Below are positions 1 through 10,377 of a stretch of 64,000 nt of DNA, in pieces; positions within the stretch are counted from its first letter, which is position 1, and each line of letters opens with the position of its first letter. Origin of the DNA: Mycolicibacter sp. MU0102. GTDB taxonomy: Bacteria > Actinomycetota > Actinomycetes > Mycobacteriales > Mycobacteriaceae. The position numbers and the translations under genes are program-made. Location of the stretch: assembly GCF_963378105.1 (NCBI RefSeq), contig NZ_OY726398.1:2356001-2420000 (forward strand). Reading direction: 5' to 3'. The notes beneath the pieces are model-generated. The model was not told the origin of the DNA and did no database searches. It saw only the letters and a program-made list of their open reading frames with translations.

Positions 1-228
1 GCGCTGGCGGTGATCGCCGGTATCGGCTGCATCTTCGTCTACGTCGGCATTTGGCGGACCGCCGGCGCTGGTGACTACGTGGCGTGCATGAGCAAGGCCG
101 GTTCGGACACCGACGCCCAGCAGCAGTGCACCGAACGATTCCGCGAGCACTTCGAGAACACCTTCGGCAGCGGTGCCGACGCCCCCATGGTGCAGGAGGA
201 ATCGGACTCCGCGCTGATGCCGGCCTAG
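1..228 (+). CDS. C-terminal fragment of a small membrane-anchored protein (5' end outside window)
   Basis: The reading frame is already open at base 1 and ends at the TAG at 226-228, so the start lies upstream of the window. The visible 75 residues begin with one hydrophobic segment (about residues 1-18) followed by a polar, acidic tail with two cysteines (CMSK and CTER). One membrane anchor with a short tail on either side of the membrane is the most that can be said. It is convergent with tesB, 51 bp away. I do not recognise the family, and the true length is unknown. An internal ATG-like start at base 10 (GTG) is possible but would fall inside the hydrophobic segment, so a longer protein is more likely. 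Confidence 0.55.
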   Translation, partial: ALAVIAGIGCIFVYVGIWRTAGAGDYVACMSKAGSDTDAQQQCTERFREHFENTFGSGADAPMVQEESDSALMPA

Positions 229-279
229 CGGGAACTGCTAGCGCGGCGAAGCCGGGCGAAGCAGGTTCTCGCCATCGGC

Positions 280-1158
280 CTAGCGCTTCGAGCTCGGGAA
301 GTACTTCAGCACGCCTTCTTGCGTGACGGTGGCCAGCACTTGTCCGGATCGATCGAAGAAGTGTCCGGTGCCCAGCCCACGGGAGTCCGCGGCCACCGGT
401 GACGACGTCGCATACAGCACCCAGTCGTCGAACCGGATCGGCCGGTGAAACCACAGTGTGTGGTTGGCGCTGGCCGCGAAGATCCGGTCGAAGCCCCATG
501 ACAGACCGTGGGTGGTGATGATCGAGTCGAGCACCGTGGTGTCCGACGAGTAGACCATCATCGCGGTGTGCAGCACCGGGTCCTCGGGGATCACCCCGTC
601 GGCCTTGAGCCAGACCCGGTTGTGGCCCAGTTGGCCGCCCTTGTCGCGCATCACCCAGGCCGGATCGTTGGCGTAGCGCCACTCGACCGGGTGCGGCGCC
701 TTGACGAAGCCCGGGACGACTTCCTCGTAACCGGTGAGCAGCTCGCGCAGCCGCGGCAACGACTCGGGCTCGGCGACCGTGGGCGCCTCGACGCTGTGCT
801 CCAGCCCGCTCCCGGCGGAGAGGTAGGAGACCATCGACGTGGCGATCAAGGTGTCACCCTGCAGCGCGTCGACCCGGCGATTGGCGAACCGGCGTTCGTC
901 GCGCAGCCGGTGCACCCGGAATTCGATGTCGCGGGCCGGATCACCACCGTTGATGAAGTGAACCGACAGCGCACCGGGCGGCAGGTGCTCAGCGACGGTA
1001 CGGCTGGCGGCGACGAACGACTGGGCCATCAATTGACCGCCGAACGTGCGTATCGGCGTCTTGCTCGGGTGCGTTCCGACGAAGACGTCGTCGTCGACAC
1101 TCTTGAGATCCAGTACGGCCAGCAGTTCCTCGAGATCCGTGTTCGGCTCGGCCGGCAC
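280..1158 (-). CDS. tesB: Acyl-CoA thioesterase II (TesB family)
   Basis: A 292-residue double-hotdog thioesterase that hydrolyses medium- and long-chain acyl-CoA to free fatty acid and CoA in the cytosol. The N-terminal hotdog carries FGGQLMAQSF (about residues 39-48). The C-terminal half has the YSSD segment and the ANHTLWFHRP block typical of TesB, followed by DDWVLY. Length matches the family (about 285-300). The start is a GTG whose G is shared with the TAG stop of pykA (TAGTG, 1 bp overlap), so translation is probably coupled to pykA. It is the last gene of the minus-strand run from lgt through the TM2 gene and pykA. The order pykA-tesB matches M. tuberculosis Rv1617-Rv1618 from memory. 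Confidence 0.93.
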   Translation of the reverse strand: MPAEPNTDLEELLAVLDLKSVDDDVFVGTHPSKTPIRTFGGQLMAQSFVAASRTVAEHLPPGALSVHFINGGDPARDIEFRVHRLRDERRFANRRVDALQGDTLIATSMVSYLSAGSGLEHSVEAPTVAEPESLPRLRELLTGYEEVVPGFVKAPHPVEWRYANDPAWVMRDKGGQLGHNRVWLKADGVIPEDPVLHTAMMVYSSDTTVLDSIITTHGLSWGFDRIFAASANHTLWFHRPIRFDDWVLYATSSPVAADSRGLGTGHFFDRSGQVLATVTQEGVLKYFPSSKR

Positions 1159-2576
1159 TAGATGTCGTCCTCCCCGAGACGGTGCACGTGGATCATGTTG
1201 GTCGAGCCCTCGGTTCCCGGCGGGGCACCCGCGACGATCACCATCAGATCACCGCGCTCGTAACGCCCCAGATCGAGCAGCGCCTTGTCCACCTGGCGGA
1301 TCATCCCGTCGGTGGTGTGTGCCTGCGGGACGATGAAAGTCTCGGTCCCCCAGGTCATTGCCAACTGGCTGCGAATCTCGGGCAGCGCGGTGAACGCCAA
1401 CAACGGCAGCGGGGTGTGCAACCGGGCCAGCCGTCGCACGGTGTCACCCGATTGGGTGAACGCCACCAATGCCTTGGCATCCAGGCGTTCACCGATCTCG
1501 CGTGCCGCGAACGAGATCACGCCCCGCTTGGTACGCGGCACGTGCGTCAACGGCGGTGCCGCCGTGGAGTTCTGCTCCACCGCACAGATGATCCGGCTCA
1601 TGGTGCGCACGGCATCTAGAGCGTGCTTGCCCACCGCGGTCTCCCCCGAAAGCATCACCGCGTCGGCGCCGTCGAGCACCGCGTTGGCCACGTCGGAGGC
1701 CTCCGCCCGGGTGGGCCGGAAGTTCTCGATCATCGACTCGAGCATCTGGGTCGCCACGATCACCGGGCGGGCGTTCTCGCGTGCCACCTGGATGACGCGC
1801 TTCTGCACCAGCGGCACCTCTTCGAGCGCCAGTTCCACGCCCAGGTCACCGCGAGCCACCATGACCGCATCGAAGGCCAGGACCACGGCCTCGAGGTTCT
1901 CGATGGCCTCCGGCTTCTCCATCTTGGCGACCACCGGGACGCGACGGCCGACTCGGTCCATCACCTCGTGCACCAGTTCCACGTCCGACGGCGAGCGCAC
2001 GAACGACAACGCCACGATGTCGACGCCGAGCTCCAGCGCGAACTCCAGGTCCTCGATGTCCTTCTCCGACAGCGCCGGAGCCGAGACGTTCATGCCGGGC
2101 AGCGAAATGCCCTTGTGGTTGCTGACCGGACCGCCCTCGGTGACCGTGCAGACCACGTCGTCACCGTCGATGTGCTCCACCACCAGACCGACCTTGCCGT
2201 CGTCGACCAGCACCCGGTCACCCGGAGCTGCATCAGCGGCCAGCTGCTTGTAGGTGGTCGACACCCGGTCGTGGTCCCCGGGGCAGTCGGAGACGGTGAT
2301 CCGCACCGTCTCGCCGTTGGCCCAGTACACGGGTCCGTCGGCGAAGCGCCCCAACCGGATCTTGGGGCCCTGTAGGTCGGCCAGCACACCGACGGCCCGC
2401 CCGGTCGCATCCGAAGCGGCACGCACCCACTCGTAGGACAACTGGTGGTCTTTGTGATCACCGTGGCTGAAGTTCAGGCGAGCCACGTCCATGCCCGCGT
2501 CGACTAGGGCCCGGACCATCTCCGCGGAGTGAGTCACAGGGCCAAGAGTGCAGACGATCTTTCCGCGTCTATTCAC
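1158..2576 (-). CDS. pykA: Pyruvate kinase
   Basis: A 472-residue pyruvate kinase that converts phosphoenolpyruvate and ADP to pyruvate and ATP, the last step of glycolysis. It starts with KIVCTLGP. The active-site stretch AKMEKPEAIEN carries the catalytic lysine, MVARGDLGVE supplies acidic metal and substrate ligands, and TQMLESM with RPTRAEASDVANA forms the nucleotide and potassium region. A C-terminal regulatory domain follows. The GTG start has no good rival because NRRGKIVCT is the normal family N terminus. The gene sits 91 bp below the TM2-domain gene and overlaps tesB by one base. Full length, no missing catalytic residue seen. Confidence 0.97.
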   Translation of the reverse strand: MNRRGKIVCTLGPVTHSAEMVRALVDAGMDVARLNFSHGDHKDHQLSYEWVRAASDATGRAVGVLADLQGPKIRLGRFADGPVYWANGETVRITVSDCPGDHDRVSTTYKQLAADAAPGDRVLVDDGKVGLVVEHIDGDDVVCTVTEGGPVSNHKGISLPGMNVSAPALSEKDIEDLEFALELGVDIVALSFVRSPSDVELVHEVMDRVGRRVPVVAKMEKPEAIENLEAVVLAFDAVMVARGDLGVELALEEVPLVQKRVIQVARENARPVIVATQMLESMIENFRPTRAEASDVANAVLDGADAVMLSGETAVGKHALDAVRTMSRIICAVEQNSTAAPPLTHVPRTKRGVISFAAREIGERLDAKALVAFTQSGDTVRRLARLHTPLPLLAFTALPEIRSQLAMTWGTETFIVPQAHTTDGMIRQVDKALLDLGRYERGDLMVIVAGAPPGTEGSTNMIHVHRLGEDDI

Positions 2577-2667
2577 GGCGCCAGCATAGTCGGACCGGCT
2601 GAGCCGGCTCCCTCAGGAATGGTTGCCGCTAGCGAAAAACCGTGTGACGCACGGGTGCGGCGGTCGA

Positions 2668-3063
2668 TCAGCTGCCGTCGCGCAGCGGTCGACCCTGTTT
2701 GTCATGCACCCGCCCGGTCAGCATCAGGATCGCGTCGATGACACCCCAGACGAACGGTACGACGATGCCCAGCCCGTAGGTCGTGACGGTGGCCAACACA
2801 CCGATCAACAGCTGGACCAGGCCCAGCCCGGTCTGGCCCAGATACATGCGACCGAACCCGAGGAATCCGAAGAACCCCAACAGCTGCAACAGTGCGGCGG
2901 TGACTTTCGCCTTCGGTGAATAGGGCTGGCCCGTGCGCGGATGACGGCCGTAGGGCGCCCACACGTCCGGGTAGCCCGGATACGGCCCCGGATAGCCCGG
3001 CGGTGGCGGGTAGGGCTGTCCCCCGCCCTGCGGCCCCGGTGGGGGCCACGACGGAACGGTCAT
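2668..3063 (-). CDS. TM2-domain membrane protein with proline/tyrosine-rich N terminus
   Basis: A 131-residue protein. Residues 1-50 are a cytoplasmic-looking Pro/Gly/Tyr-rich stretch. Then comes a TM2 domain: a first membrane helix (about 55-72) ending in the typical FGRMYLGQ motif, and a second pair of hydrophobic stretches (about 78-115) with WGVIDAILML. TM2 proteins are small membrane proteins of unknown biochemical role, often near metabolic genes. ATG start at 3061-3063. It lies between lgt (45 bp upstream) and pykA (91 bp downstream) on the same strand, equivalent in position to Rv1616 as remembered. Function is not inferred beyond membrane location. Confidence 0.85.
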   Translation of the reverse strand: MTVPSWPPPGPQGGGQPYPPPPGYPGPYPGYPDVWAPYGRHPRTGQPYSPKAKVTAALLQLLGFFGFLGFGRMYLGQTGLGLVQLLIGVLATVTTYGLGIVVPFVWGVIDAILMLTGRVHDKQGRPLRDGS

Positions 3064-3108
3064 GTCTGCAGCATGCCAGAAATGCCGGGTACGGCGCCTG
3101 GCCCGCGG

Positions 3109-4650
3109 TCAGTGCTGGTCAGCCTCGTCCGAGGCGTCCGGTTCTTCTGATTCGTCGGACTCGTCCGAGTCGTTGTCGGCTTCGACGGCTTCGGGTTCGT
3201 CGGTCACTTCGTCAACGGGATCGTCGGGGTGTTCGGCGTCGTCTGAGTCGTCGGATTCTTCTGCGACGTCGCTGTCCGGTTCGGAATCAACCGCTTCGTC
3301 TTCGTCGGCATCCGGCGCTGCTTCGGGCTCGGCCGACTCCTCGGCTGGGTCCTCCTGGGCGACCTCGGGCTCCGGGGCGTCCTCAGCGTCGCCAGCCGGC
3401 TCGGCCTCGGCCTCCTCCTCGTCGCTGCCGTCCTCGGCCTCCTCGTCGGCCTCGTCGGCGTCTTCGACGGGGGTCTCCTCGTCAGCCTCGGTGTCGTCCT
3501 CGGCTTCCGGCTCGGCGACCACCGCGTCCGACTCTTCCTCGTCGGTCGCCTCGGGTTCGTCGTCGCCGGCTTCGCCGGTTTCGTCGGTGTCGGCTGAATC
3601 GGATTCGCCGGTAAGCCTTTTCGGCACCCGAACCACTGAGCCGACGCCGTTGGCGACGCCGGCCGCCGCCAGCTCTTTGTCGTCGGACTCGTCGTGCTCG
3701 TCGTGCACTTCGTGCGGCTCGGCTTCGGACTCGGGCTCTGCCTCTGCCTCAGTGTCCTGCTCGGTGGACTCCTCGGGTTGCCAAGCGCGACGGATGGCTT
3801 CGGGATCTTCTCGGCCCTTGGTCGCGAGCAGGATGTACACCACCGCACCGATGAAGACGAACGTCGAGGTGAATGAGTTGACTCGTATCCCGGCGATATG
3901 GGTCGCCGCATCGTCACGGAGCAGCTCGATGCCGAACCGGCCGATGCAGTAGCCGGCGACGTAGAGCGCGAACAACCGTCCGTGCCCCATCCGGAACCGT
4001 CGGTCGGCGTAGATCAGCACGAGGAACACCACGAGGTTCCACAACAATTCGTACAAGAACGTGGGCTGGACGATCTTGTAGAGCTCGCCGGTCGACACGC
4101 CGTCGAGCAGGTGTGGGTCGCGAACCCCGGCGGCGTCTTCGCGCCAGAAGATCTCCAGACCCCACGGCAGCGTTGTCTCCCTGCCGTAGAGCTCCTGATT
4201 GAAGTAGTTCCCGATGCGCCCGATGGCCTGCGCCAACACGATCCCGGGGGCGACGGCATCGCCGAACGCCGGCAGTGAGATCCCTCGGCGCCGACAACCG
4301 ATCCACGCGCCGACCCCGCCGAGCGCTACCGCGCCCCAGATCCCCAGACCGCCGTCCCAGATCCGCGGCGTCGCTTCCCATCCGACGCCACCCTCGCCGA
4401 AGTAGGTACGCCAGTCGGTCATCAGGTGATAGAGCCGACCGCCGATCAGCCCGAACGGCACCGCCCACAGCGCGATGTCATAGATGACGCCCGGTTCGCC
4501 GCCACGGGCCCGCCACCGGCGATCACCGAGCAGCAGGGCGGCGACGATGCCGATGATGATGCACAGTGCGTAGGCCCGGATCGGCACCGGTCCGAGGTGC
4601 CAGACACCGCGCGCAGGACTGGGAAAATAGGTGAGCCAATCCAACGTCAT
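3109..4650 (-). CDS. lgt: Prolipoprotein diacylglyceryl transferase with long acidic C-terminal tail
   Basis: The membrane enzyme that transfers diacylglycerol from phosphatidylglycerol to the lipobox cysteine of prolipoproteins, the first step of lipoprotein maturation; the later-acting lspA lies at 52.9 kb. Residues 1-280 are the catalytic membrane domain with several hydrophobic segments and the Lgt signature GRIGNYFNQELYG (about 144-156; R145 and E153 match conserved residues). A second conserved arginine is in GRFGIELLRDD (about 238-247). Residues about 285-513 are a low-complexity tail dominated by Asp, Glu, Ser and Ala, broken by one neutral/basic island (AAAGVANGVGSVVRVPKR). ATG start overlaps the trpA stop by 4 bp, so it is coupled to the trp cluster. 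Many Lgt proteins end near residue 280-300; the extension is the odd feature. Confidence 0.95.
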   Translation of the reverse strand: MTLDWLTYFPSPARGVWHLGPVPIRAYALCIIIGIVAALLLGDRRWRARGGEPGVIYDIALWAVPFGLIGGRLYHLMTDWRTYFGEGGVGWEATPRIWDGGLGIWGAVALGGVGAWIGCRRRGISLPAFGDAVAPGIVLAQAIGRIGNYFNQELYGRETTLPWGLEIFWREDAAGVRDPHLLDGVSTGELYKIVQPTFLYELLWNLVVFLVLIYADRRFRMGHGRLFALYVAGYCIGRFGIELLRDDAATHIAGIRVNSFTSTFVFIGAVVYILLATKGREDPEAIRRAWQPEESTEQDTEAEAEPESEAEPHEVHDEHDESDDKELAAAGVANGVGSVVRVPKRLTGESDSADTDETGEAGDDEPEATDEEESDAVVAEPEAEDDTEADEETPVEDADEADEEAEDGSDEEEAEAEPAGDAEDAPEPEVAQEDPAEESAEPEAAPDADEDEAVDSEPDSDVAEESDDSDDAEHPDDPVDEVTDEPEAVEADNDSDESDESEEPDASDEADQH

Positions 4651-5453
4651 TGGGTGGAAACCTTTTGACGCACACCGGAAGCAAGCTCCTGCGTCAATGC
4701 TCGAAGCTCGGCCAGACCATCTGCGAGTGCGGTGACCAGCGCCGAACCGACGATGACACCGTCGGTGTAGGCACCGATCTCGGCGGCTTGCGCGCCCGAG
4801 CGCACGCCCAGTCCCACGCCGACGGGGATGTCGGAGACCTCGCGAACCCTGGCCACCAGCTCCGGCGCGGCGTTCGACACCGTGTTGCGGGCGCCGGTGA
4901 CACCCATCGTGGAGGCGGCGTAGACGAATCCGCTGGTCGCTTTGACGGTCTCGGACAGACGCTGCGGCGTCGAGGAAGGCGCCACCAGGAAGATCCGATC
5001 CAGCGCGTGCTGTTCGGAAGCGGCCAGCCAGTCGTCTGCCTCGTCGACGATCAGGTCCGGGGTGATCAGACCCAGCCCACCGGCTGACGCCAGGTCGCGA
5101 GCGAAGGCGTCGACGCCGTAACGCAGCACCGGGTTCCAGTACGTCATCACCACGGCGCGTCCGCCGGCCTTGGTGATGGCCTCCACTGCGGTCAGCGTGT
5201 CGCGCACCCGCACCCCGCCCTGCAGGGCGGTCTCGGTGGCGCGTGCGATAGTCGGGCCGTCCATTCCGGGATCGGAATAGGGCACGCCGACTTCGATGAG
5301 GTCACAACCGGATTCGACGAGGGTGGTCAACGCGGCGATGGAGCCCGGCACGTCCGGGTAGCCAGTCGGCAGATAGCCGATCAGCGCGGCGCGGCCCTCG
5401 GCACGGCACGCGGCGAACAGCGGGGCCAGCCGGTCGCCGGAGTGGTCGCTCAC
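4647..5453 (-). CDS. trpA: Tryptophan synthase alpha subunit
   Basis: Cleaves indole-3-glycerol phosphate to indole and glyceraldehyde-3-phosphate; the indole passes through the TrpAB tunnel to TrpB. A TIM barrel of 268 residues with the signature IEVGVPYSDPGMDGP, which contains the catalytic Glu and Asp, and the loop STMGVTGAR. The start chosen is the GTG at 5451-5453 (protein begins VSDHSGDRLAP), because it forms a GTGA overlap with the trpB stop. A longer frame exists upstream, but its extra residues are basic and unlike the family. The 3' end overlaps lgt by 4 bp. Confidence 0.96.
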   Translation of the reverse strand: MSDHSGDRLAPLFAACRAEGRAALIGYLPTGYPDVPGSIAALTTLVESGCDLIEVGVPYSDPGMDGPTIARATETALQGGVRVRDTLTAVEAITKAGGRAVVMTYWNPVLRYGVDAFARDLASAGGLGLITPDLIVDEADDWLAASEQHALDRIFLVAPSSTPQRLSETVKATSGFVYAASTMGVTGARNTVSNAAPELVARVREVSDIPVGVGLGVRSGAQAAEIGAYTDGVIVGSALVTALADGLAELRALTQELASGVRQKVSTQ

Positions 5454-6718
5454 GACCCGTCTCCCGTCTCGTCGAACAGGCCGAACCACTTGGCCGCGGT
5501 CTCCACGTCTTTGTCGCCCCGACCGGACAGATTGACCACGATGACCTTGCCGGGTCCCAGCTCGGTCGCCAGCTTGAGCGCTCCGGCCACCGCGTGTGCT
5601 GATTCGATTGCCGGAATGATTCCCTCAGTGCGGCAGAGGATTCCGAAAGCATCCATCGCCTCGGTGTCGGTGATCGGCCGGTATTCGGCGCGGCCGGTCT
5701 CACGCAGCCAGGCGTGCTCCGGGCCCACACCCGGGTAATCCAGCCCAGCCGAGATCGAGTGCGATTCGATGGTCTGACCGTCCTCGTCCTGCAGCAGGTA
5801 GGAGAACGAGCCCTGGAAGGCACCCGGTGAACCGCCCGCGAAGGTCGCCGCGTGCCGCCCGGTGTCCACACCGTCGCCGCCGGCTTCGAAACCGACAAGG
5901 CGAACAGCGGGGTCGTCGATGAACGCGTGGAAGATGCCGATGGCGTTGGAGCCGCCGCCCACACACGCCACCACCGCGTCGGGCAACCGGCCGGCCATCT
6001 GCTGAATCTGCACACGCGTTTCCAGCCCGACGATCCGCTGGAAATCGCGCACCATAGCCGGGAACGGGTGCGGCCCGGCTGCGGTGCCGAAGCAGTAGTA
6101 GGTGCGGTCCGCGTTGGTGACCCAGTCGCGGAAGGCCTCGTTGATGGCGTCTTTGAGGGTCTGCGAACCCGATTCGACCGAGACCACTTCGGCGCCCAGC
6201 AGCCGCATCCGGGCCACGTTGAGTGCCTGGCGGCGGGTGTCGACGGCGCCCATGTAGATCACGCACTCCAGGCCGAGCAGCGCGCAGGCCGTTGCCGTCG
6301 CAACGCCGTGCTGGCCGGCGCCGGTCTCGGCGATCACCCGGGTCTTACCCATGTAGCGCGCCAACAGCGCCTGACCCAGCACGTTGTTGATCTTGTGAGA
6401 ACCGGTGTGGTTCAAGTCTTCCCGCTTCAAAAAGATGCGGGCTCCCCCGGCGTGCGCAGTCAGGCGCTCGGCCTCATACAGCGGTGAGGGCCGGCCTGTG
6501 TAGTGCGTCTGCAGGTTGTCGAGAGTGTCCAGGAACTCCCGATCGTTGCGCACTTTGTCGTACGCCGCGGTGACCTCTTCGATGACCGCCATCAGCGCTT
6601 CGGCGACGTAGCGGCCCCCGTAGACGCCGAAGTGCCCGCGGGCATCGGGCTCGTGGCGGGACGGCTCAGCAATTCCGGCGCTGGCACGCGGAATGCTCGG
6701 CTGCGCGGTGTCTGACAT
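5450..6718 (-). CDS. trpB: Tryptophan synthase beta subunit
   Basis: The PLP-dependent subunit that condenses indole with L-serine to give L-tryptophan. 422 residues. The PLP lysine is K109 in LNHTGSHKINN, and GGGSNAIG is the phosphate-binding glycine loop. The N-terminal GHFGVYGGRYVAEAL is the usual TrpB opening and is preceded by a 28-residue extension common in actinobacteria. The ATG at 6716-6718 directly abuts the TAA of trpC (TAAATG). It overlaps trpA by 4 bp, so C-B-A are translated as a coupled unit in the ratio needed for the TrpA2B2 complex. Confidence 0.97.
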   Translation of the reverse strand: MSDTAQPSIPRASAGIAEPSRHEPDARGHFGVYGGRYVAEALMAVIEEVTAAYDKVRNDREFLDTLDNLQTHYTGRPSPLYEAERLTAHAGGARIFLKREDLNHTGSHKINNVLGQALLARYMGKTRVIAETGAGQHGVATATACALLGLECVIYMGAVDTRRQALNVARMRLLGAEVVSVESGSQTLKDAINEAFRDWVTNADRTYYCFGTAAGPHPFPAMVRDFQRIVGLETRVQIQQMAGRLPDAVVACVGGGSNAIGIFHAFIDDPAVRLVGFEAGGDGVDTGRHAATFAGGSPGAFQGSFSYLLQDEDGQTIESHSISAGLDYPGVGPEHAWLRETGRAEYRPITDTEAMDAFGILCRTEGIIPAIESAHAVAGALKLATELGPGKVIVVNLSGRGDKDVETAAKWFGLFDETGDGS

Positions 6719-7537
6719 TTAGCGAGCCGGCTTCGGGCAGGACGGATGCTTACCCGCACTGACCAAATCGGCAACGGCAGCCCGCGGATCACCACTGGTG
6801 ACCAGTCCCTCGCCAACCAGGACGGCGTCCGCGCCGGCACCGGCGTAGGCCAGCAGGTCGGCAGTGCCGCGCACCCCGGACTCGGCGATCTTGACCACCT
6901 CGGTGGGCAGTCCGGGCGCGATGCGCGCGAAGCAGTCGCGGTCGACCTCCAGCGTGGTCAGGTCACGCGCGTTGACGCCGATCACCTTGGCCCCGGCGGT
7001 CAGTGCCCGGTCAGCCTCTTCTTCGGTGTGTACCTCGACCAGAGCGGTCATGCCCAGCGACTCGGTGCGGTCCAGCATCGATTCCAATGCCTGTTGTTCC
7101 AGTGCCGCCACGATCAGCAGCAACATGTCCGCGCCGTGCGCCCGGGCCTCATGAATCTGATACGGCCGCACGATGAAGTCCTTGCGCAGCACCGGAATTG
7201 ACACGGCGGCACGCACGGCGTCCAGGTCGGCTAGTGACCCGTTGAATCGGCGCTGTTCGGTCAAGACACTGATAGCCCGGGCCCCGCCGTCGGCGTACGC
7301 GCTGGCCAGATCCGCCGGGTCGGCGATGGGCGCCAGCTGGCCCTTGGACGGGCTTGCCCGCTTAACTTCTGCGATCACCGCGATGCCGGGCTCACGTAGC
7401 GCCGCCATCACGTCGCGAGGTGGTGGCATGGCCTCGGCGGCGGCTTTGACCTCCGCCAGGGGCACGGCAGCCTCTCGGACGGCAAGGTCGGCGCAGACTC
7501 CCTCGATGATGGAGTCGAGGACGGATGCCGAAGTCAT
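6719..7537 (-). CDS. trpC: Indole-3-glycerol phosphate synthase
   Basis: Converts 1-(2-carboxyphenylamino)-1-deoxyribulose-5-phosphate to indole-3-glycerol phosphate. A 272-residue single-function TIM barrel: IAEVKRASPSKG carries the catalytic Glu and Lys, VLRKDFIV the second catalytic lysine, and VIGVNARDLTT the conserved Asn region. It is not fused to trpF, unlike E. coli, and no trpF is seen in the window (see priA). ATG at 7535-7537. An 83-bp gap separates it from the upstream membrane gene, and it is directly joined to trpB. Confidence 0.96.
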   Translation of the reverse strand: MTSASVLDSIIEGVCADLAVREAAVPLAEVKAAAEAMPPPRDVMAALREPGIAVIAEVKRASPSKGQLAPIADPADLASAYADGGARAISVLTEQRRFNGSLADLDAVRAAVSIPVLRKDFIVRPYQIHEARAHGADMLLLIVAALEQQALESMLDRTESLGMTALVEVHTEEEADRALTAGAKVIGVNARDLTTLEVDRDCFARIAPGLPTEVVKIAESGVRGTADLLAYAGAGADAVLVGEGLVTSGDPRAAVADLVSAGKHPSCPKPAR

Positions 7538-7620
7538 GCCTGCCGTTTCCTCTCCTGCGTCCGAACGGACCTTCGTCGAAGACCTTTATCGAAGGGTAAC
7601 GACCGTCGCTGCCCGCGGTG

Positions 7621-8275
7621 TCACCGGCCCTCGCCGTCCGGGCCGCAAGCCCGGTCATCGGGTTCCCCGGTAGGGTCGTGGCCCTCATCAAGGGCGTCCC
7701 ACATCATTCGCTCCGAGATCTCCGGGTCACCCTCGCCCCCGAGGGCGAGTTGCTGCGCCTGCGCGCGGCGCGCCGCGGGTGCGGCGTATCTGGTGACGGC
7801 GACAGCGTGGTGGGTGGCTGTACGCATCAACAGGACCGCCGCGGCCAGTGTGCACAGTGCTGCTGCGAGGCTCACCACCGCTCCGGTGAGATGGCGCTGT
7901 GTGCTCAGCAGCGAGGTCAGCGGGACCTCGGCGATGTCCAGGGCCCGCAACGTGACATCGCGGACCACACATACGCTGATGGCCAGATAGCCGCTCGCCA
8001 GGCTCACCACGGCCAGGACCACCGCCAACACCCGCATCTGCCAGCCGCGCACCGCCATGGCGGCCACAGCGGCAGCCAGACACAGCAGTGCCAGGGGCAC
8101 CAGCGCCGTCGACCACTGCGCCCCGCTGACCGTGATCTGTTTGGGCTGCCCAAGCCCGTCGGACGAGTCGATCAGCACCCAGGGCAGGCGCGACGCGCCC
8201 CAGAGGCCGCCGGCGGCCGCCACCAGCAGCAGCTGAGCCGCCCGCAACGCGCGGTTGTGAGGACGGCCTTCGTCC

Positions 8276-8283
<8 letters not shown>
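7621..8283 (-). CDS. Trp-region conserved membrane protein (TIGR02234-like)
   Basis: A 220-residue protein with four probable membrane helices at about residues 12-30, 58-78, 84-106 and 132-153, and a hydrophilic, acidic C-terminal tail of about 60 residues. A protein of this kind sits between trpE and trpC in many actinobacteria (Rv1610 position, from memory), and its role is unknown. The start is the ATG at 8281-8283, which overlaps trpE by 8 bp; a longer frame would read through trpE and is rejected. The conserved RLPWVLIDSSDG segment lies just after helix 1. Coupling to trpE suggests a link to tryptophan or a related precursor, but nothing in the sequence shows a transport or enzyme motif. 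Confidence 0.88.
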
Positions 8284-9823
<1,540 letters not shown>

Positions 9824-9889
9824 ATCTTCCCAGAACCAGCGTCGGGGGCACGCTCAGCCCTATCACCGCCACCACGTCCGTTGCCGGAG

Positions 9890-9895
9890 TAGCCT
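9890..9895 (+). promoter_or_regulatory. -10 element (TAGCCT) for a leaderless peroxiredoxin transcript
   Basis: TAGCCT fits the mycobacterial TAnnnT -10 consensus and is followed by exactly 7 nt (GGCCGCC) before the ATG at 9903, so transcription would begin at or next to the start codon. No Shine-Dalgarno sequence is present. No convincing -35 is seen. Confidence 0.5.
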
Positions 9896-9902
9896 GGCCG
9901 CC

Positions 9903-10367
9903 ATGAAAACCGGTGACACCGTGGCCGACTTCGAGCTCCCCGACCAGACCGGGACCCCGCGCCGACTCAGCGAACTGCTGTCCGGGGGGCCGGTGGTGCT
10001 GTTCTTCTACCCGGCGGCCATGACGCCTGGCTGCACCAAAGAGGCCTGCCACTTCCGCGACCTGGCCGGCGAGTTCGCCGCCGTCGGGGCCACCCGGGTC
10101 GGCATCAGCGCCGACGCGGTGGCCAAGCAGGCCAAATTCGCAGACCAGCAGGGTTTCGACTATCCCTTACTCTCCGACACCGAGGGTTCGGTGGCCACTC
10201 AGTTCGGCGTCAAGCGCGGCATGCTGGGCCGGCTGATCCCGGTGAAGCGGACAACCTTCGTCATCGACACCGATCGCACGGTACTGGACGTGATCGCCAG
10301 TGAGTTCTCCATGGACGCCCATGCCGACAAGGCGCTGGAGGTGCTGCGCGCGCGACGGACCGCCTAG
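9903..10367 (+). CDS. bcp: Thiol peroxidase / peroxiredoxin of the Bcp (PrxQ) family
   Basis: A 154-residue thioredoxin-fold peroxidase that reduces hydrogen peroxide and organic hydroperoxides. The peroxidatic cysteine is C44 in TPGCTKEAC, with C49 five residues later as resolving cysteine, the arrangement of atypical 2-Cys Bcp proteins. The catalytic Thr and Arg surroundings (YPAAMTPGC, KRTTFVID) are present. The start is the ATG at 9903, preceded by a leaderless-type -10 element. A longer open frame runs upstream through the antisense of trpE and is rejected. Divergent from trpE and convergent with the next methyltransferase. Confidence 0.94.
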   Translation: MKTGDTVADFELPDQTGTPRRLSELLSGGPVVLFFYPAAMTPGCTKEACHFRDLAGEFAAVGATRVGISADAVAKQAKFADQQGFDYPLLSDTEGSVATQFGVKRGMLGRLIPVKRTTFVIDTDRTVLDVIASEFSMDAHADKALEVLRARRTA

Positions 10368-10377
10368 TGACAGAGGG

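Noticed and set aside
2577..2667. A short hairpin CCGGCT-AGCCGG after the TM2 gene
   Set aside because: Only six bp with a one-base loop and no T-run; too weak to call a terminator.
2916..3614. Plus-strand frame opposite the acidic Lgt tail
   Set aside because: It is the reverse of the Asp/Glu-rich repeat, giving an Arg/Pro/Ser-rich artefact.
9824..9889. Possible leader or T-box upstream of trpE
   Set aside because: The gap is only 79 bp. No T-box sequence, Trp-rich leader or strong stem was found.
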